From the NCBI GenBank assembly GCA_013180625.2, contig SNVD02013573.1, forward strand, positions 7,501-71,500: a DNA stretch of 64,000 nt. Direction: 5' to 3'. Positions 1-11,292 of the stretch are shown here, one piece after another. Origin of the DNA: Boswellia sacra (lineage: Eukaryota > Streptophyta > Magnoliopsida > Sapindales > Burseraceae). The notes beneath the pieces are model-generated. The model made no database searches. It saw nothing but the letters and a program-made list of their open reading frames with translations, and was not told the origin of the DNA. The position numbers and the translations under genes are program-made. Each line of letters begins with the position of its first letter. Position 1 is the first letter of the stretch.

Positions 1-1904
1 GTTTTTATTCATGTAGAGACTTCAATTTCCTGCTTTAGGACTATCATGAGAACAATATGTGTGGAGCATTTTTTAGAACCCATAGTTGGTTCTTAGAGAT
101 AGAGAATGATGCAGTGAGGATAAGGATTATTGATACTATTTTCTGTGAGTTCATCACTTGTCTTTCGTGTGCTCAATGGTACAATGATCATCGAGCATTA
201 ACCACTTTGTGTGAGAGGTGGATGGATACGACCTATACCTTCCATCTTCCGTTCGGCGAGATGACTATCATGCCTTTGGATATTGCCGCCTTGACCAACC
301 TTCCATGCGGTAGCAATCCGATTCCTATCAATGCTTGTGTCGCAGACTTAGCAGATCAGCATAGGTTAATCCAAGATCTTCTTGGATGTGAAGTGAAAGT
401 CAAGAGCAATGTTTCCATTTCATATGTGTCTCTGCAGGAATATTGAAAATGGAGGTCTATTTTTACTCCTGTTGAAATGGATCAGTATGCTCACAGCTTC
501 ATATTTTATCTACTGGGTACGACACTCTTCTCCAATGCGTTGAACACCACTGCTTTGTCTTTACTTCCTACTCTCCAGGATCTTGATCGACTGAAGTATT
601 TTAACTGGGGTTGCGCTGCTCTCGGTTAGTTGTATTTTGGCTTGGATTAGGCTTGTCGAGGCATCATCAGGGTTCCTGGATTTACTGCCTTATTGAGATA
701 ACTTCTTTCCTTTTCACACCTTTGTGTTTTATCTTCATGATTCCTATTTCTAATTCAATATCAGCTATGATAGATGTAGGCGTATGAGTTGGGAGCTTTA
801 CCATCTCCTTTTGCTGCTAGTAAGGATTCTTCTTTCCCTCGAATGAAGAGGTGGGCTGCACATCGTATGGAGCTCAATAAATCTCACAAGCTAGACTTCT
901 TTCGTGATTACATTGACACATTGACCCTGGGACAAGGTAACAAAGAATTTATAGTCAATATCTTAATTATATCATATTCTTACCATGCCTTATTCTTTCA
1001 TACTGTACCCTCATTCCTTGTGCAAACAACATGATGTTATATTTGGATGAACAATGCAGGATTGGTTCGAGGCCTTGACACACCGTTTGGTTCCTCCTCC
1101 GCCACCAATTCTGATGATTAATTCAGCCGATTGGGCTATTGAGCCAGAGGTATCGGTCTACATGATCGGATTTCACTTGAGTATTATCGAGTTCTCGTTG
1201 ATGACGACTTCTTACATTGACTTTGCTCGCCACCTTGTTGTGTACTAGACTCAGCTGATTTGCTGTTGACATTCCTCATGGTAGTGTCTAGTTGCTCGGG
1301 TAGTTCTTTCGTTTGTCATGGGAAGAGATCGAGAGCCTCCTCTTTAGGTGTAGGCACTTCGGCTTCTTTTTCTATAACAGCTCAGTAACAACCTCCTCTT
1401 CCAGCTTCTTCAGCTGCCCTAATTGCTCCAGTTGGTCATGTGATTGGTAATCTTCAGGCTTACCCCAGTAATGTCATCTATACGTGGGATAACAATAGCT
1501 TGATCCATAGCCACGTGATCACCGAGGATCCGAACATGCCCATCCCTTTTGTTCCATAAGACAAACACTCTGGTAAGTTTCCTGATTTGCTCATTTCTCA
1601 AATTCTCTTTCATTTATCACTAATAGGAATGCAGTGCAATGTAGGTGCCACGATCTTCCATAGAGCGGGTTTTCTACATGCAGGCCACTTTACATGGGTA
1701 TGTCTTACAAATGTCTCACTGATATCAGGTAAGGTATAATCCATGTACGTATGATTTCTATCTTAATTGTTCTTCTAACTATATGATTTTTTGCTTGGTC
1801 AGACGGATCGTCAAGAAGTCATTTGTCTGTAGCATGAGGTGGAGCGCCTTCAGGCTCAGGTCGTCGCTTTCTCCTTCAATATAGATAATGATGGTGATGA
1901 GTGA
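1..1904 (+). pseudogene. Plant mobile domain (PMD) antisense gene of a Tat retrotransposon, copy 1 (5' end outside window)
   Basis: Residues of the frame at 57-446 (RWMDTTYTFHLPFGEMTI, then LDIAALTNLPCG) match the core of the plant mobile domain, the domain of MAIN/MAIL proteins and of genes carried by plant transposons. The match continues in broken frames through 470-690 (FYLLGTTLFSNALN-like block, ACRG block) and resumes at 780 (YELGALPSPFAASKDSSFPRMKRWAAHR). Intron-like gaps lie at about 697-779 and from 937 (GACAAG/GTAAC donor). The donor at about 697 is AT instead of GT, and part of the exon near 1030 is deleted relative to the copy at 62-64 kb. The acidic C-terminus (NIDNDGDE) ends at the TGA at 1902-1904. 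The window opens inside the first intron. Being antisense to its element, it implies a minus-strand Tat whose 3' LTR lies to the left. Non-functional here; domain call firm. Confidence 0.75.
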
Positions 1905-2459
1905 GGACTGTCACCATCGGCTTTCATTAGGATTTTTTTATGCGTACTTTGCTTTCATGTATGAACTTTCATGATGTACAATAAATTTTGATGATTTAGT
2001 GAAACTTCTTTATTTCTGTTTCCATGCATTTTGCGCACTATGCTGAATTTACATCCAAATTCATTTGAATTTTTTTCTACATCATTAATTATTCAATTAT
2101 GAACAATACAACAAAATCTGGAAGCTACATGCTCGAAATCGTTCGTCGGTACACTCTACGGAAGTCGAAGGATCGCGAAAATGGGCTGAAAAGCCCTAAT
2201 AATTACAAGCCGACCATCAGATCGTCAGGCCACTATCTGATAGCCAAGCGGCTATTCGACAACCAACCATTCTATAATGCAATAATTCCCAATAGTCAGA
2301 TAGCCGGTCAACATTTCTTCGGCCCTATTCTGCCTCGATTTGTGCGTTATTTAAGGGCTATCCCTTTTGGCTACTTTGTGCACTTTTTCTCTTGTTTCTT
2401 GATGTTTCTTTCTTTGTATTACAACTCTATTCCTGTCATTCAACATGTCTGCCATGTTT
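1905..2459 (+). promoter_or_regulatory. Spacer between the two antisense genes, promoter-like
   Basis: No coding. An AT-rich part (1905-2160) aligns with 3780-4070 and, inverted, with 27180-27370. It is followed by a GC-richer block at 2195-2330 holding GCCGACCATCA (2209-2219) and several GGCTATCTGATAGCC-like half-palindromes, then a TATA-like TTATTTAAGG near 2345. The same motif family lies in the U3 of the Tat LTRs. It sits just upstream of where the DUF7745-like gene starts in the other copies, so I infer that it is that gene's promoter. The 128-aa open frame across it (2099-2485) has no family resemblance and is probably chance. Confidence 0.4.
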
Positions 2460-3549
2460 GCTTTAATAGCTTGAAAATGAGCTAGAATAGCCATGATTGA
2501 TACTGATTGATTGAATTAGGCTATAAATACCATGTTTAGGCTAGAATTGCCATGATTTATTACAATTACTATGAATTGGACTAGAATGACCATATTTGAA
2601 ATAGATTGATTGATTAGGCTATAAAATGTCATGTCTAGGCTAGAATTGCCATATTAGAATTTCTATTATTGAATGGATTATACTATAATAGCAATGAATA
2701 GGTAGAACTACTATGATAGAATTATCAAATTATGTAGAAGTGCCATGATTTTAGTTTATGGCCTTAATTAGAATTTTAATTGATTTCTTACGAAGTCATG
2801 TATTTATATACCATAATTGAATGATTGTATTATGCCATGAAGTGATGGTAGACTCACATTGATGGTGAGGGATCATTACTTAGAATAAATACTTGAATGA
2901 ATGCATGTATGAATATAATTGAAGAGATTTGATAAACATTGAATAGACTTACATATGGTGGTTAAGAATTCACTATTTATCAAGTCTCGAATCGATTGAT
3001 TTAATATTTGAATTACATGAATATGTTATAAATGAATGGATATTTTAAAGTGTTTTAGAAGTAGAATTTACTTTATTTATTGAAGAGCAATGTAATCCTC
3101 TCCCCTATCCCTCGTGTTTGAAAAGGAATGTAATTCAATTCTCCTCTCTATTTGCATGAATATACAACTATTTTGATTGAAATCACCTCACATGTCTTAA
3201 AGAAGATAAAATGAACAAGCGTGTGCATAAAACGAACAACTTAAGTGAACTAAATAACAAATTCAGGTTATTTTCATTTGGTATTTCCTAGTGGAGGCTA
3301 GATTTATATCCGATTGGGTCGAAGGCTCGTACCTAACTGTCCGAATGCATCTTTGAAGGGATGAGGATAGTTTAGGTCCTAAAGCGAGGGATTGGATTGC
3401 CATCGTCCATTTTCTCAATAGAATATTGGGTGATGACTCCATTCTCTTGACGTGCCCATGGCTCGTTTGTGTTTCCTTAAGTCTTAAAAGAGGCTTTGAC
3501 ACAGTGTCATAGTTGCAAATGCTTTGGCAGGATGAAAGCCCCGTTCATA
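2460..3549 (+). repeat. Tat LTR, 3' part only
   Basis: From about 2460 (GAGCTAGAATAGCC at 2478) the sequence follows the 3' half of the Tat LTRs, closest in order to 34120-35067. It has the degenerate TAGGCTAGAATGCCATG repeats, the paired ACTCACAT-GGTGGTGAGG blocks near 2850 and 2950, and the terminal GGCTTTGACACAGTGTCATAG...GAAAGCCCCGTTCATA ending at 3549. The 5' half is missing. It is in plus orientation while the antisense genes on both sides imply minus-strand elements, so the block is a rearranged remnant rather than a clean solo LTR. No target-site duplication was found. Confidence 0.75.
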
Positions 3550-3766
3550 ATATGTCTTGTAGATTTCTCACCAGTATCAGGTAAAACCATATTGTCTTAT
3601 TTCATGCATGCATGTTGTCTATCTTAAATGGCTCTTCTAACAATATGCTTCTTGCTTGGATTAGATGAGTCATCAGCAAAATGCTTATTTGGAGCGAGAG
3701 ATCGAGCGCCTTTAGGCTCAAGTTGCAGCCCGGTCTATTGATGATGAAGCTGATGGTGATGAGTGA
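3550..3766 (+). pseudogene. PMD antisense gene, C-terminal fragment of Tat-1
   Basis: This stretch parallels 1695-1904: TATGTCTTGTAGATTTCTCA, then an intron-like interval, then a final exon encoding an ESSAKCLFGARDRAPL-like heptad region and an acidic DDEADGDE tail, ending at the TGA at 3764-3766. It starts abruptly at the LTR end, so the rest of the gene is lost at this junction. It is diverged from 1695-1904, so the two are from different elements rather than a recent tandem duplication. It is followed by spacer 3767-4200 and then the DUF7745-like gene, the same order as in Tat-2 on the opposite strand. Confidence 0.6.
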
Positions 3767-4200
3767 GGACTATCGCCGTTAGTTAATTTTCTTGTTGCTT
3801 TCCTTGTTCTTATTGTTAATTTAGCTTCCATGTATGCACTTCTATGCTTAAGTCAAAGTAATTAGTTATATGAACAACTTTCAAAGACTTAGTAAAAATT
3901 CTTCTATTTTCAGCTATGTACACTACTTCTTAAACTGTGCATATTTTGATCAATTTACGACCAAATTTGTTCAAATTTGTTTCTACATCATCATTTATTC
4001 AGTTTTGAACAAAAGTTACAAACTCTGGACTTCACACTCTAGAGAATACTCATTGATATGTGAATCTGTAGTTGAAAACGCTTGAAGAAAGGTGTTTGGA
4101 GGGCTATATGCCCTAACCATCGTTGGACAGTGGTTGAACCACCGGCCAGTTGTCCTACTACCATTGGCCAATGGTGGGACTATAGGCCGACAATCTTTCC
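3767..4200 (+). other. Spacer between antisense genes of Tat-1
   Basis: Homologous to 1905-2400 and to the inverse of 26940-27385. It holds an AT-rich half, then a block at 4090-4200 with paired GGCC/CCATTGGCC units related to the U3 motif family. No coding region is recognisable; the 71-aa open frame inside (3870-4085) has no counterpart in the sister copies. Confidence 0.4.
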
Positions 4201-5804
4201 ACTAACTATTAGTGATTCCCTTGCCATTTGCTTTTTTTGCTTTGTTTCTTACAATATTTAGGGACTTCTCCTCCTATGCTTTTCTTGACACCTTCCAACA
4301 CTTCCTCTCTCATTTCTCAAGCTTTCTTGCATACTTCTCAATACCTCTTCACGCTTTTCAATGTGTCTAAGGCTATTGCCAAACTTATTCAACCTTTTTT
4401 GAAGCTTCTGAAAGACAATGGTTGGAACAACTCGAACCCAGTGGTCTCTACAATTTGAAATCCTTTTGTCATGTGAAGCTCTACATCCCTTTTCTCAAAG
4501 ACTACAAGATTTTCTGGGATTCTAAAAATCATGTCTTCTGCTTCAATGGGCAAAAGCTTTGCCTCCTATGTAAGGAATTCTTCACCGTACTTGGCTATCA
4601 TTCATTAAGTTTTGAGAGCATCATTCTGCCCACTATTGAGACACCATCTATGTCTAACCTTACCAATTTCTTCAACTTTTCGATTTCTACCATGGGTATT
4701 CACACCAAAGGTGGTAGAGTGACATTGCCTTCGATCATTCCTCTACTTGATATGATGGATAGGACATCATTCGATTGGTTTCTCCTATTACAGTTTTGCC
4801 TGCTTGCATAATTTTTGCTAGTTTTACTAGATGCTCTTGGAGACCCACATCTTATGACTATCATTCCTCAGATTAGACTTGGTTTCATTGTGGTGCCTTT
4901 GATTCTTGCTAAGACATTAGACTAGAGCGTGTCAGGATCGATCCGAGTCAGAGGTTTAGTGGACAATCTTCTACTCCTTCAGGTTTTTTTTTTTCACCAT
5001 AATTTTTTCCTCAGTCGCCCTTTCGGGTTTTTAACTTAGGGAGTTCATTTTTATCTTTTTCTCTTTTTCATGCTCTAATTTTTGCCTAAGATACCCTTTT
5101 CAGGTTTTCAACTTAGTGGGCTTTTTTTTCATTCTTTTCCATGCCCTAAGTTTTGCCTAAGCTGCCCTTTCGAATTTTCAACTCAGTGAGCTTGCCTCAA
5201 ATTTTGCCTTAGTCGCCTCTTCAGATTTTTGATTTGGCAGGCTTTTCTTCTTTTTTTTTTTTTCTTTTTCAGATTTGGCTACAAGAAAGGCTACCCATTC
5301 TAGCACCACCTAAAGGGGAACCATTATGGTGCCTGACTTCATACAAGGAGGAGACTTCAGAGGCATACTTCTTGGTTTGACTAGCTTCGAGTCATTTTAG
5401 ATACTTAGATCCGTTGGTACTGTCCGTGGTGGAGGATAAAGCATGTGACAATCGAGACTTACATCGCATGTGTGCCTTTGATGGGTTTCACCCATAGTTT
5501 CTTCTATGATCCTGCCATACTACATTGATAGTATGGACTCAAATAGAGGATCGTGGATTCGTCGACTACATTTAGACTTGGGAGACTATTTGCTGGCTAT
5601 CTGGAGCCTGTGAGGGACTTTCAGCCATATCAGACCATTGAGAGGAATTTGTTCCATGATCTTGTCTTCAATACAGATCATCGATACAAGGGTTGGGTGA
5701 CCCTCCAGGCTTCCATTTCTGATCCTGCTGCTCGAGCCAAAGAGTGTCGTGAGCGATACGGTGAGCCAATTCATAGTCTAGTGATTAGACATAGGCGACA
5801 TTGA
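4201..5804 (+). pseudogene. DUF7745-like antisense gene of Tat-1, two exons
   Basis: The first exon (to about 4982) encodes HVKLYIPFLKDYKIFWDSKN followed by NHVFCFNGQKLC and a long segment shared with 26267-26635 (minus) and 53890-54324 (minus). The second (from 5273) encodes WLQERLPILAPPKGE, VPLMGFTHSFFYDP and RYKGWVTLQASISDP, ending RHRRH at 5804. The order (FW-D..FxF segment, WLQ, VPL-G-Y-P, acid/basic tail) resembles the plant DUF7745 family, whose biochemical role is unknown. Exon 1 changes frame near 4440 and exon 2 has several stops, so it is a pseudogene. It converges tail-to-tail with the Tat-1 pol stop at 6007, 202 bp apart. Family assignment rests on motif memory and is moderate. 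Confidence 0.55.
4983..5272 (+). repeat. Minisatellite forming the putative intron of the DUF7745-like gene
   Basis: Four degenerate units of about 65-75 bp, each built as TTTTGCCTAAGNTGCCC, then TTTCAGGTTTTCAACTTAGT, then a T-rich stretch, begin near 5010, 5086, 5154 and 5206. The block is bounded by a possible donor (CTTCAG/GTTTTT at 4983) and a pyrimidine-rich acceptor (TTTTTCTTTTTCAG ending 5272). The exon resumes with WLQER. Equivalent blocks lie at 25948-26215 and 53560-53890 on the minus strand. Confidence 0.6.
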
Positions 5805-6006
5805 TAGTTTCACTATTAGCTTGGATGTTAGATGTTTTGCTTTTGTTATTATGCAACACAATGAGACATTTCAAAGGTATATTTTGTTTCCAAACAAGAA
5901 TAACTATTCTTCGAGCAATATGTGTACAATGAGACAAAATCATGTTATTAATTAGCCATTTCTGGCTTCCTTATTAATTATTTCTCTCACTCTTTTTTCT
6001 TTTTCC

Positions 6007-7310
6007 TTATTTTTGCACACAGTATCTCTTCAGCCTGTCTATGTCAATGGGCTCCATGAATTCATTCCATTCTATGTCTGATAAGGTGATGGCTCCACAG
6101 GACATGACCTTCTCCATAATGAATAGGCCCTCCCACTTGAGCTTGAACTTTCCTCTTGGATCAAATACTATCGGTCTGGTCTACTTAAGGACTTATTCTC
6201 CTTCTTTGAACTTTCTCGTCCTCATTTTCTTGTTAAAGGCTCAAGCAACCTGCTTCTAGTACAATTGCATGTGATATCTAGCCTTCATCCTCTTCTCATC
6301 AATTGGGGCCAATTGTTCACATCTGTTTTGAATCCATTCCTCTTCAAAAATTTGTACTTCTATTAGAACCCTTGTTGATTTCATTTCTATCTCGATTGGT
6401 AGGACCGCATCTGAACCATACACCAATGAGAAAGGCGTCATGCCTGTAGAGCTTTTAAGTGTGGTTCTATAACCCCACAACACAAACATTAGCTTCTCAG
6501 CCCAATCTTTGTATGTCTACACCGTCTTAGCCAACATCTTCTTGATGTTCTTATTAGCTACCTCTACTACTCCATTTGCTTGTGGTCGATATAGAGACAA
6601 CTTGTGGTGTTCAATCCCATACTTTTCAAACAAGACCTTAGTCTCAACCTGAAAATGAACTCCATTATCAGTCACGACACGATGTGGCACACCAAATCTG
6701 TATATGATATTCTTCTCAATGAACCTTGCCATCTGCCTTGCCCCTAGTTTACTATAGGACTCAACTTCTATCCACTTGGCGAAGTAGTAGATTGCCACCA
6801 CCACATATCGATGCCCATTGGAGGCTGCGACCTTATTTTGCCTATGATGTCAAAGCCCTATACAGCAAAGGGCCATGGTGCTGCCATTCCTTGTAGCTCA
6901 AAGGGTGATTGATGAATCAACTTTTCATTGATCTAACATTGGTGGCACCACTTCACGAATTAGACACAATTCATCTCTATGTTTAACCAATAGAAACCTT
7001 CTCTCATGATCTTTCATGCTAGCATTAGTCTATTCATGTGTGGCCCACATGCACCACTATAGATTTCTTTCATAAGCCTTCTCGCTTTTTTTTCATTGAC
7101 ACATCTCAATTGCATTCCTTTCAACGTCCGATTGTACATCGCTTCCTGATGACAAGTAAATTTTTGAGCCAACCATCGTAGCACAGCCTCGTCTTTCTCA
7201 TTGGCATCTTCTGGTAGAATTCTCTCTTCCAAATACCTTATCAGATTAAAGAACCACAGTTTCTCATCCACTTATACTTTCATTTTTTATGAATCGATGT
7301 AGCACAGATC
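6007..7310 (-). pseudogene. Tat-1 integrase
   Basis: The zinc-binding N-terminal part is at 7271-7014 (RTLKGMQLRCVNEKKARRLM). The catalytic core is at 6804-6517 and includes VVTDNGVHF and YRPQANGVVEVANKN. The C-terminal part is at 6489-6256 (LWGYRTTLKSSTGMTPFSLV) and continues with stops to RLKRYCVQK and the TAA at 6007-6009. The first catalytic acid of D,D-35-E is changed: VVAIYYFAKW has Tyr where Tat integrases have AIDYF. The second Asp (TDNG) and the Glu (VEVAN) remain. There is no chromodomain, as expected for Tat. Inactive. Confidence 0.85.
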
Positions 7311-8306
7311 CCATGCTTGTGACATCATTATTGGTCTCATCAACAACTCTCAAGCACCCAAACTAAAATCAAAGAAGCCAAGACATCAGCTATTTGATTC
7401 TCATTTCTTAGAAGATGGGTGAAGATACATTACTTGAACTTTCTAACTAACCCTCTAATGTGCTCGAGATACAATTTGAGCCTTTCTTAGATCCCAATCT
7501 TCATTGGCTTGTGAGATGACTAACTTTGAATCACCCAACATTTCCACTTCATCAATTCCCATCATGATTAAGATCGCCAACCCAAAGGCACAGGCTTCAT
7601 ACTCAATTATGTCATTGGTAACTCTAAACTCCAACTTTTAGCAAAAAGGATGATTTCTTCAGTCGGTGAGACTAGAATAACTCCTATTCGAGCACCATTT
7701 CCATTGACAACTCTACCAAAGAATATCCTCTATCCTAGTATCAAGATTACCTCTAGATATTCATATGGGAATCTAACTCCCATGGTTCTTCGTCATCGAC
7801 CGAATTCATGGACAAGAATTCTGTAATGACTCTTCTTTTCACCACCTTTTCGGTGACGTATTCAATGTCAAATTCTAAAAATTAAACCAGCCATCTTGCT
7901 AACTTCCCCACCAATGATGGTGCTTCATAGAGATATTTCATTAGGTCTTCCTTTAATACAACATTAATCTTATATGAGTGAAAACAATGCCTCAAGTGCT
8001 TCGAACACATCATGACTAAATACATCTTATCCATGTAACTATACTTTATCTCGTAAGGTAGCAACTTCTTGCTAGGATAATAGATGGCATGTTCCACACC
8101 GTTCTTATCTTCTTATGCTAGCATAGTACCAATGGCTTCCTCCTTGAGACTTAAGTAGAGAATTAGATTCTTGTCAGGCTTTGGTAGTCTCAAGATAGGT
8201 AGATTCTACAAATACTCAATCTCCTCAAATGCCTTTTGACAATGATCATTCTACATTATCGACTGATCCTTTTGTAAGAGCTTGAAGACTAGTGCACAAA
8301 CTGTTA
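7311..8306 (-). pseudogene. Tat-1 dual RNase H region
   Basis: The first RNase H ends within 8097-7882 (EHAIYYPSKKLLPYEIKYSY, then KYLYEAPSLVGKLARWLV), directly comparable with 23160-23400 of Tat-2. The second, archaeal-type RNase H is heavily decayed between about 7830 and 7440 but keeps the EPWEL lead-in and the SPTE-like and NN.IEYEAC blocks in broken frames. The copia insertion at 8312 cuts the domain upstream. Confidence 0.7.
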
Positions 8307-8311
8307 TCAAC
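8307..8311. repeat. Target-site duplication TCAAC, left of the copia element
   Basis: TCAAC lies immediately before the LTR terminus TGTTGACCC, and the identical TCAAC lies at 15909-15913 directly after the other LTR. Perfect 5-bp TSD. Confidence 0.95.
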
Positions 8312-9580
8312 TGTTGACCCAGGTATGGCAACCCAAGAGGGGGGGTGAATTGGATTTTTATTTTTATCAAAACAGATTTAGAAAACTTTTCCTGAAAGAT
8401 CAAAATTAATTCACTCTTTCTTTGAGAATAAAGGTGAAGAAGATGAGATTAGAAGTTATCAAAGATGCAATCAAGAGAATAACAATACAAGTGCAAGTAA
8501 ATGTAAAGAGGATAGGGATAGAGAGAGTGCAAACTCAATTTACGTGATTCAGCAAACCTTGCCTACATCCACGGGCTCCTAGCTCAACAAGCTAGGCTTT
8601 CCACTAAGTTGTAGAATTCTTTACAACTTGCTTGATGAACAACCTCACCAAGACTTTTTCCTTCAACCCTTGATAACACCACACCAAGAGTTCTTCTTGA
8701 TGAACAACCTCACCAAGACTTCTTTCTTCAACTCTTGATAACACCACACCAAGAGTTCTCTCAAGGATAACTTTTACCCTTTACAAGAAGATCTCACTCT
8801 CACTACGATACAAGAACAAAGAAAATATTTTTTACAACAAAAGTGCAACTCTCTTCAAAGAGTAGATAAAGTATATAAAAACTCTCTAAACTTGGTATTT
8901 CTTTTACTTTGTTGCTTGATGGATTCTTGTTGAATGCATGGGAGAAGGGCTCATTTTATAGGCAAATAGGATGAACTTAATCAAGTGAAGACACCAACTC
9001 CAAATTTTCTGCCCACCAAAAAAATGGAAATCTTATCTGCCATTTTTGTCAATGTTTCGTTTGAAATTTGAAAATCTGCAAAATAAAAAAGATCTGCATA
9101 ATTGAATAAGCTTTCCAACGCATTAAGAACCAAGTTATTTGGATATCTCTAGCTCAAGATATGGCCAAAACACCATTCGGTACTCATTTGAGTTGCTTCT
9201 ATTTGTCTTTTAACTTGCATGATGATTTGGACAACCTTGCACTTGAATTTCTTTAAAACATATAAAATGTTATAAATTGAGTAAGCTTTTCAAAGGCTCA
9301 AGAATCACGTCATTTGGACATTTATAGAGAAATATATGACCAATTAATTGAACATTGCTCATGTGTTACATTCCTTGAGTCAAACCTTGTTCTTAAACTT
9401 TGGTGCCTTTAACATGTAGTCTTCTCCTTAGCTTCAACACTTCATTTTAATAAGCCTCTTCTTGATTTTACAATTATTTCAATGATCTTACTCTTGCACA
9501 TAAATAAACATATTAGTAAATCTCAATGAATCAATGTGTATTGTTATCATCAAAATTATCATGTAGCCTTGGGGCTAACA
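8312..9580 (-). repeat. copia 3' LTR
   Basis: It begins TGTTGACCCAGG and ends GGGGCTAACA on the plus strand, giving TGTTAGCC...TCAACA on the element strand. It is 1269 bp and close to 14641-15908, with most differences in the first 110 bp. It contains a 65-bp tandem duplication at 8632-8755 (TTGATGAACAACCTCACCAA twice), also present in the other LTR, so that predates this insertion. Confidence 0.95.
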
Positions 9581-9596
9581 ATCTCCCCCTTTTTGA
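9581..9596 (-). other. copia polypurine tract
   Basis: On the element strand CAAAAAGGGGGAGAT abuts the LTR start TGTTAGCC, the standard copia PPT for plus-strand priming. Confidence 0.9.
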
Positions 9597-9819
9597 TGTG
9601 ACAAACCATTGATTGCTTTAAAATAATATCTAAAATCAAGAATGAAAATAGAAACAAGAATAAGCAAAAAGAGAGGAATTGTTGTAAATATAAGCAATCC
9701 AACTATTTCTCCTCCTTTTGTTATCAAAAAAAAAATGTAATCAAATTAACTACTCCCCCTAAATATATTCTCCCCCTTAACATATGCTACCATTCAAAGA
9801 TTATCATATAAAAGCAAAA

Positions 9820-10464
9820 TTAAGACATATCCAACATGCCTAATTCCGTTCTAATAGTACAAAATCTATCTTGACTAAGGGGTTTAGTAAAAATATCGGC
9901 TAATTGTTTATCGGTAGGAACAAATTCTAATGAAATATTACCTTGTTACACATGATCTCTAATAAAATGATGTTTAATCTCTATATGCTTAGTCCTAGAG
10001 TGTTGTATAGCATTATTTTAAATGTTGATGGCACTTGTATTGTCACATTTAATGGGAATATGACCAAATACCACACCATTTAAAATTTGTTTCATCCAAA
10101 GAGCTTGTGCACAACAACTTCCTACTGCAATATACTCGGCTTCCGCAGTTGATAAGGCAACAGAATTTTGTTTCCTACTAAACCATGAGACTAATGCATA
10201 TCCTAGAAAATGGCAAGAGCCACTAGTGCTCTTTCTATCAAGAAGACTTCTAGCAAAGTCCGCATCGGAATAACTAATTAGATCAAAATTATCATACTTA
10301 GGATACCAAAGACCTAGATTTATGGTTTCAAGAAGATATCTAAATATCCTATTGACAGCTTTCAGGTGAGATTCCTTTGGACAAGATTGAAATCTAGCAC
10401 ACATACATACACTAAACATAATATCAGGTCTACTAGTAGTTAAATACAAAAGAGAGCCAATCAT
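9820..10464 (-). pseudogene. copia RNase H and pol C-terminus
   Basis: The frame 10464-10018 has SRPDIMFSVCMCARFQ, SYSDADFA, RKSTSGSCHFLG, ALSTAEAEYIA and CDNTSAINI, the copia RNase H blocks with the catalytic D (SDAD), E (AEAEY) and D (CDN). It is interrupted by a stop near 10018 and reads on through FVPTDKQLADIFTKPL to the natural stop at 9820. This degrades the RNA strand during reverse transcription. Confidence 0.9.
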
Positions 10465-11292
10465 ACCTCGATATTTTGTTACCTCAACATCTTTTCATTT
10501 CTCATCTTTGTCAAGCTTGGTTAATGTACCCATAGGTGTGTTATATGTCCTTGAATTATCCATGCCAAACTTCTTGAGAAGATCTCTTGTGTATTTAGCT
10601 TGATTTATAAGATCCCATCTATTGATTGCTTGATTTGAAGTCCAAGGAAGAAATTTAATTCTCCCATTAAGCTCATTTCAAATTCTTGTTGCATGCACTT
10701 GGAAAATTCCTCACACATAGAAACATTAGTAGCACCAAATATAATATCATCAACATAGATTTGAACAATTAATAAATCATCATTTTTTGTTTTAACAAAA
10801 GAGTAGTATCAACTTTTTTCATTTCGAAACCATTATCAATGAGAAATTTGCTCAATCTATCATACCATATTCTTGGTGCTTGTTTTAAGCCATAAAGTGC
10901 CTTTTTGAGTTTGAAAACATGGTTTGGAAAATCATGATTTTGAAAACCAAGAGGTTGCTCTACATATACTTCCTCCATAATGTAACCATTTAAAAATGCA
11001 CTTTTGACATCCATTTGATATAATGTAAAATTTTTATAACATGCAAATGCACATAACATTCTAATTGATTCTAATCTAGCAACCGGTGCAAAGGTTTCCT
11101 CATAATCAATACCTTCTTCTTGATTGTATCCTTGAGCAACAAGTCTAGCTTTGTTCTAATAATGGTGCCATTTTCATCTACTTTATTTCTAAAAATCCAT
11201 TTAGTGCCTATAATAGAATGATTTTTAGGTCTAGGGACTAATTCCCAAACTTGATTTCTCTCAAATTGGTTCAAATCTTCTTGCATAGCCAA
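10465..11292 (-). pseudogene. copia reverse transcriptase
   Basis: 11292-11071 carries NQVWELVPRPKNHSIIGTKW, the usual start of the copia RT domain, then a frameshift near 11100. 11059-10769 has [20 protein letters not shown] and [19 protein letters not shown]. The catalytic YVDDIIF follows at about 10760 after a second frameshift. Spans of 10500-10740 read through in fragments to the RNase H. At least two frameshifts make it inactive. Confidence 0.9.

Noticed and set aside
2099..2485. 128-aa frame in the antisense spacer
   Set aside because: Not conserved in the homologous spacers at 3767-4200 and 26881-27385, and it crosses into LTR sequence.
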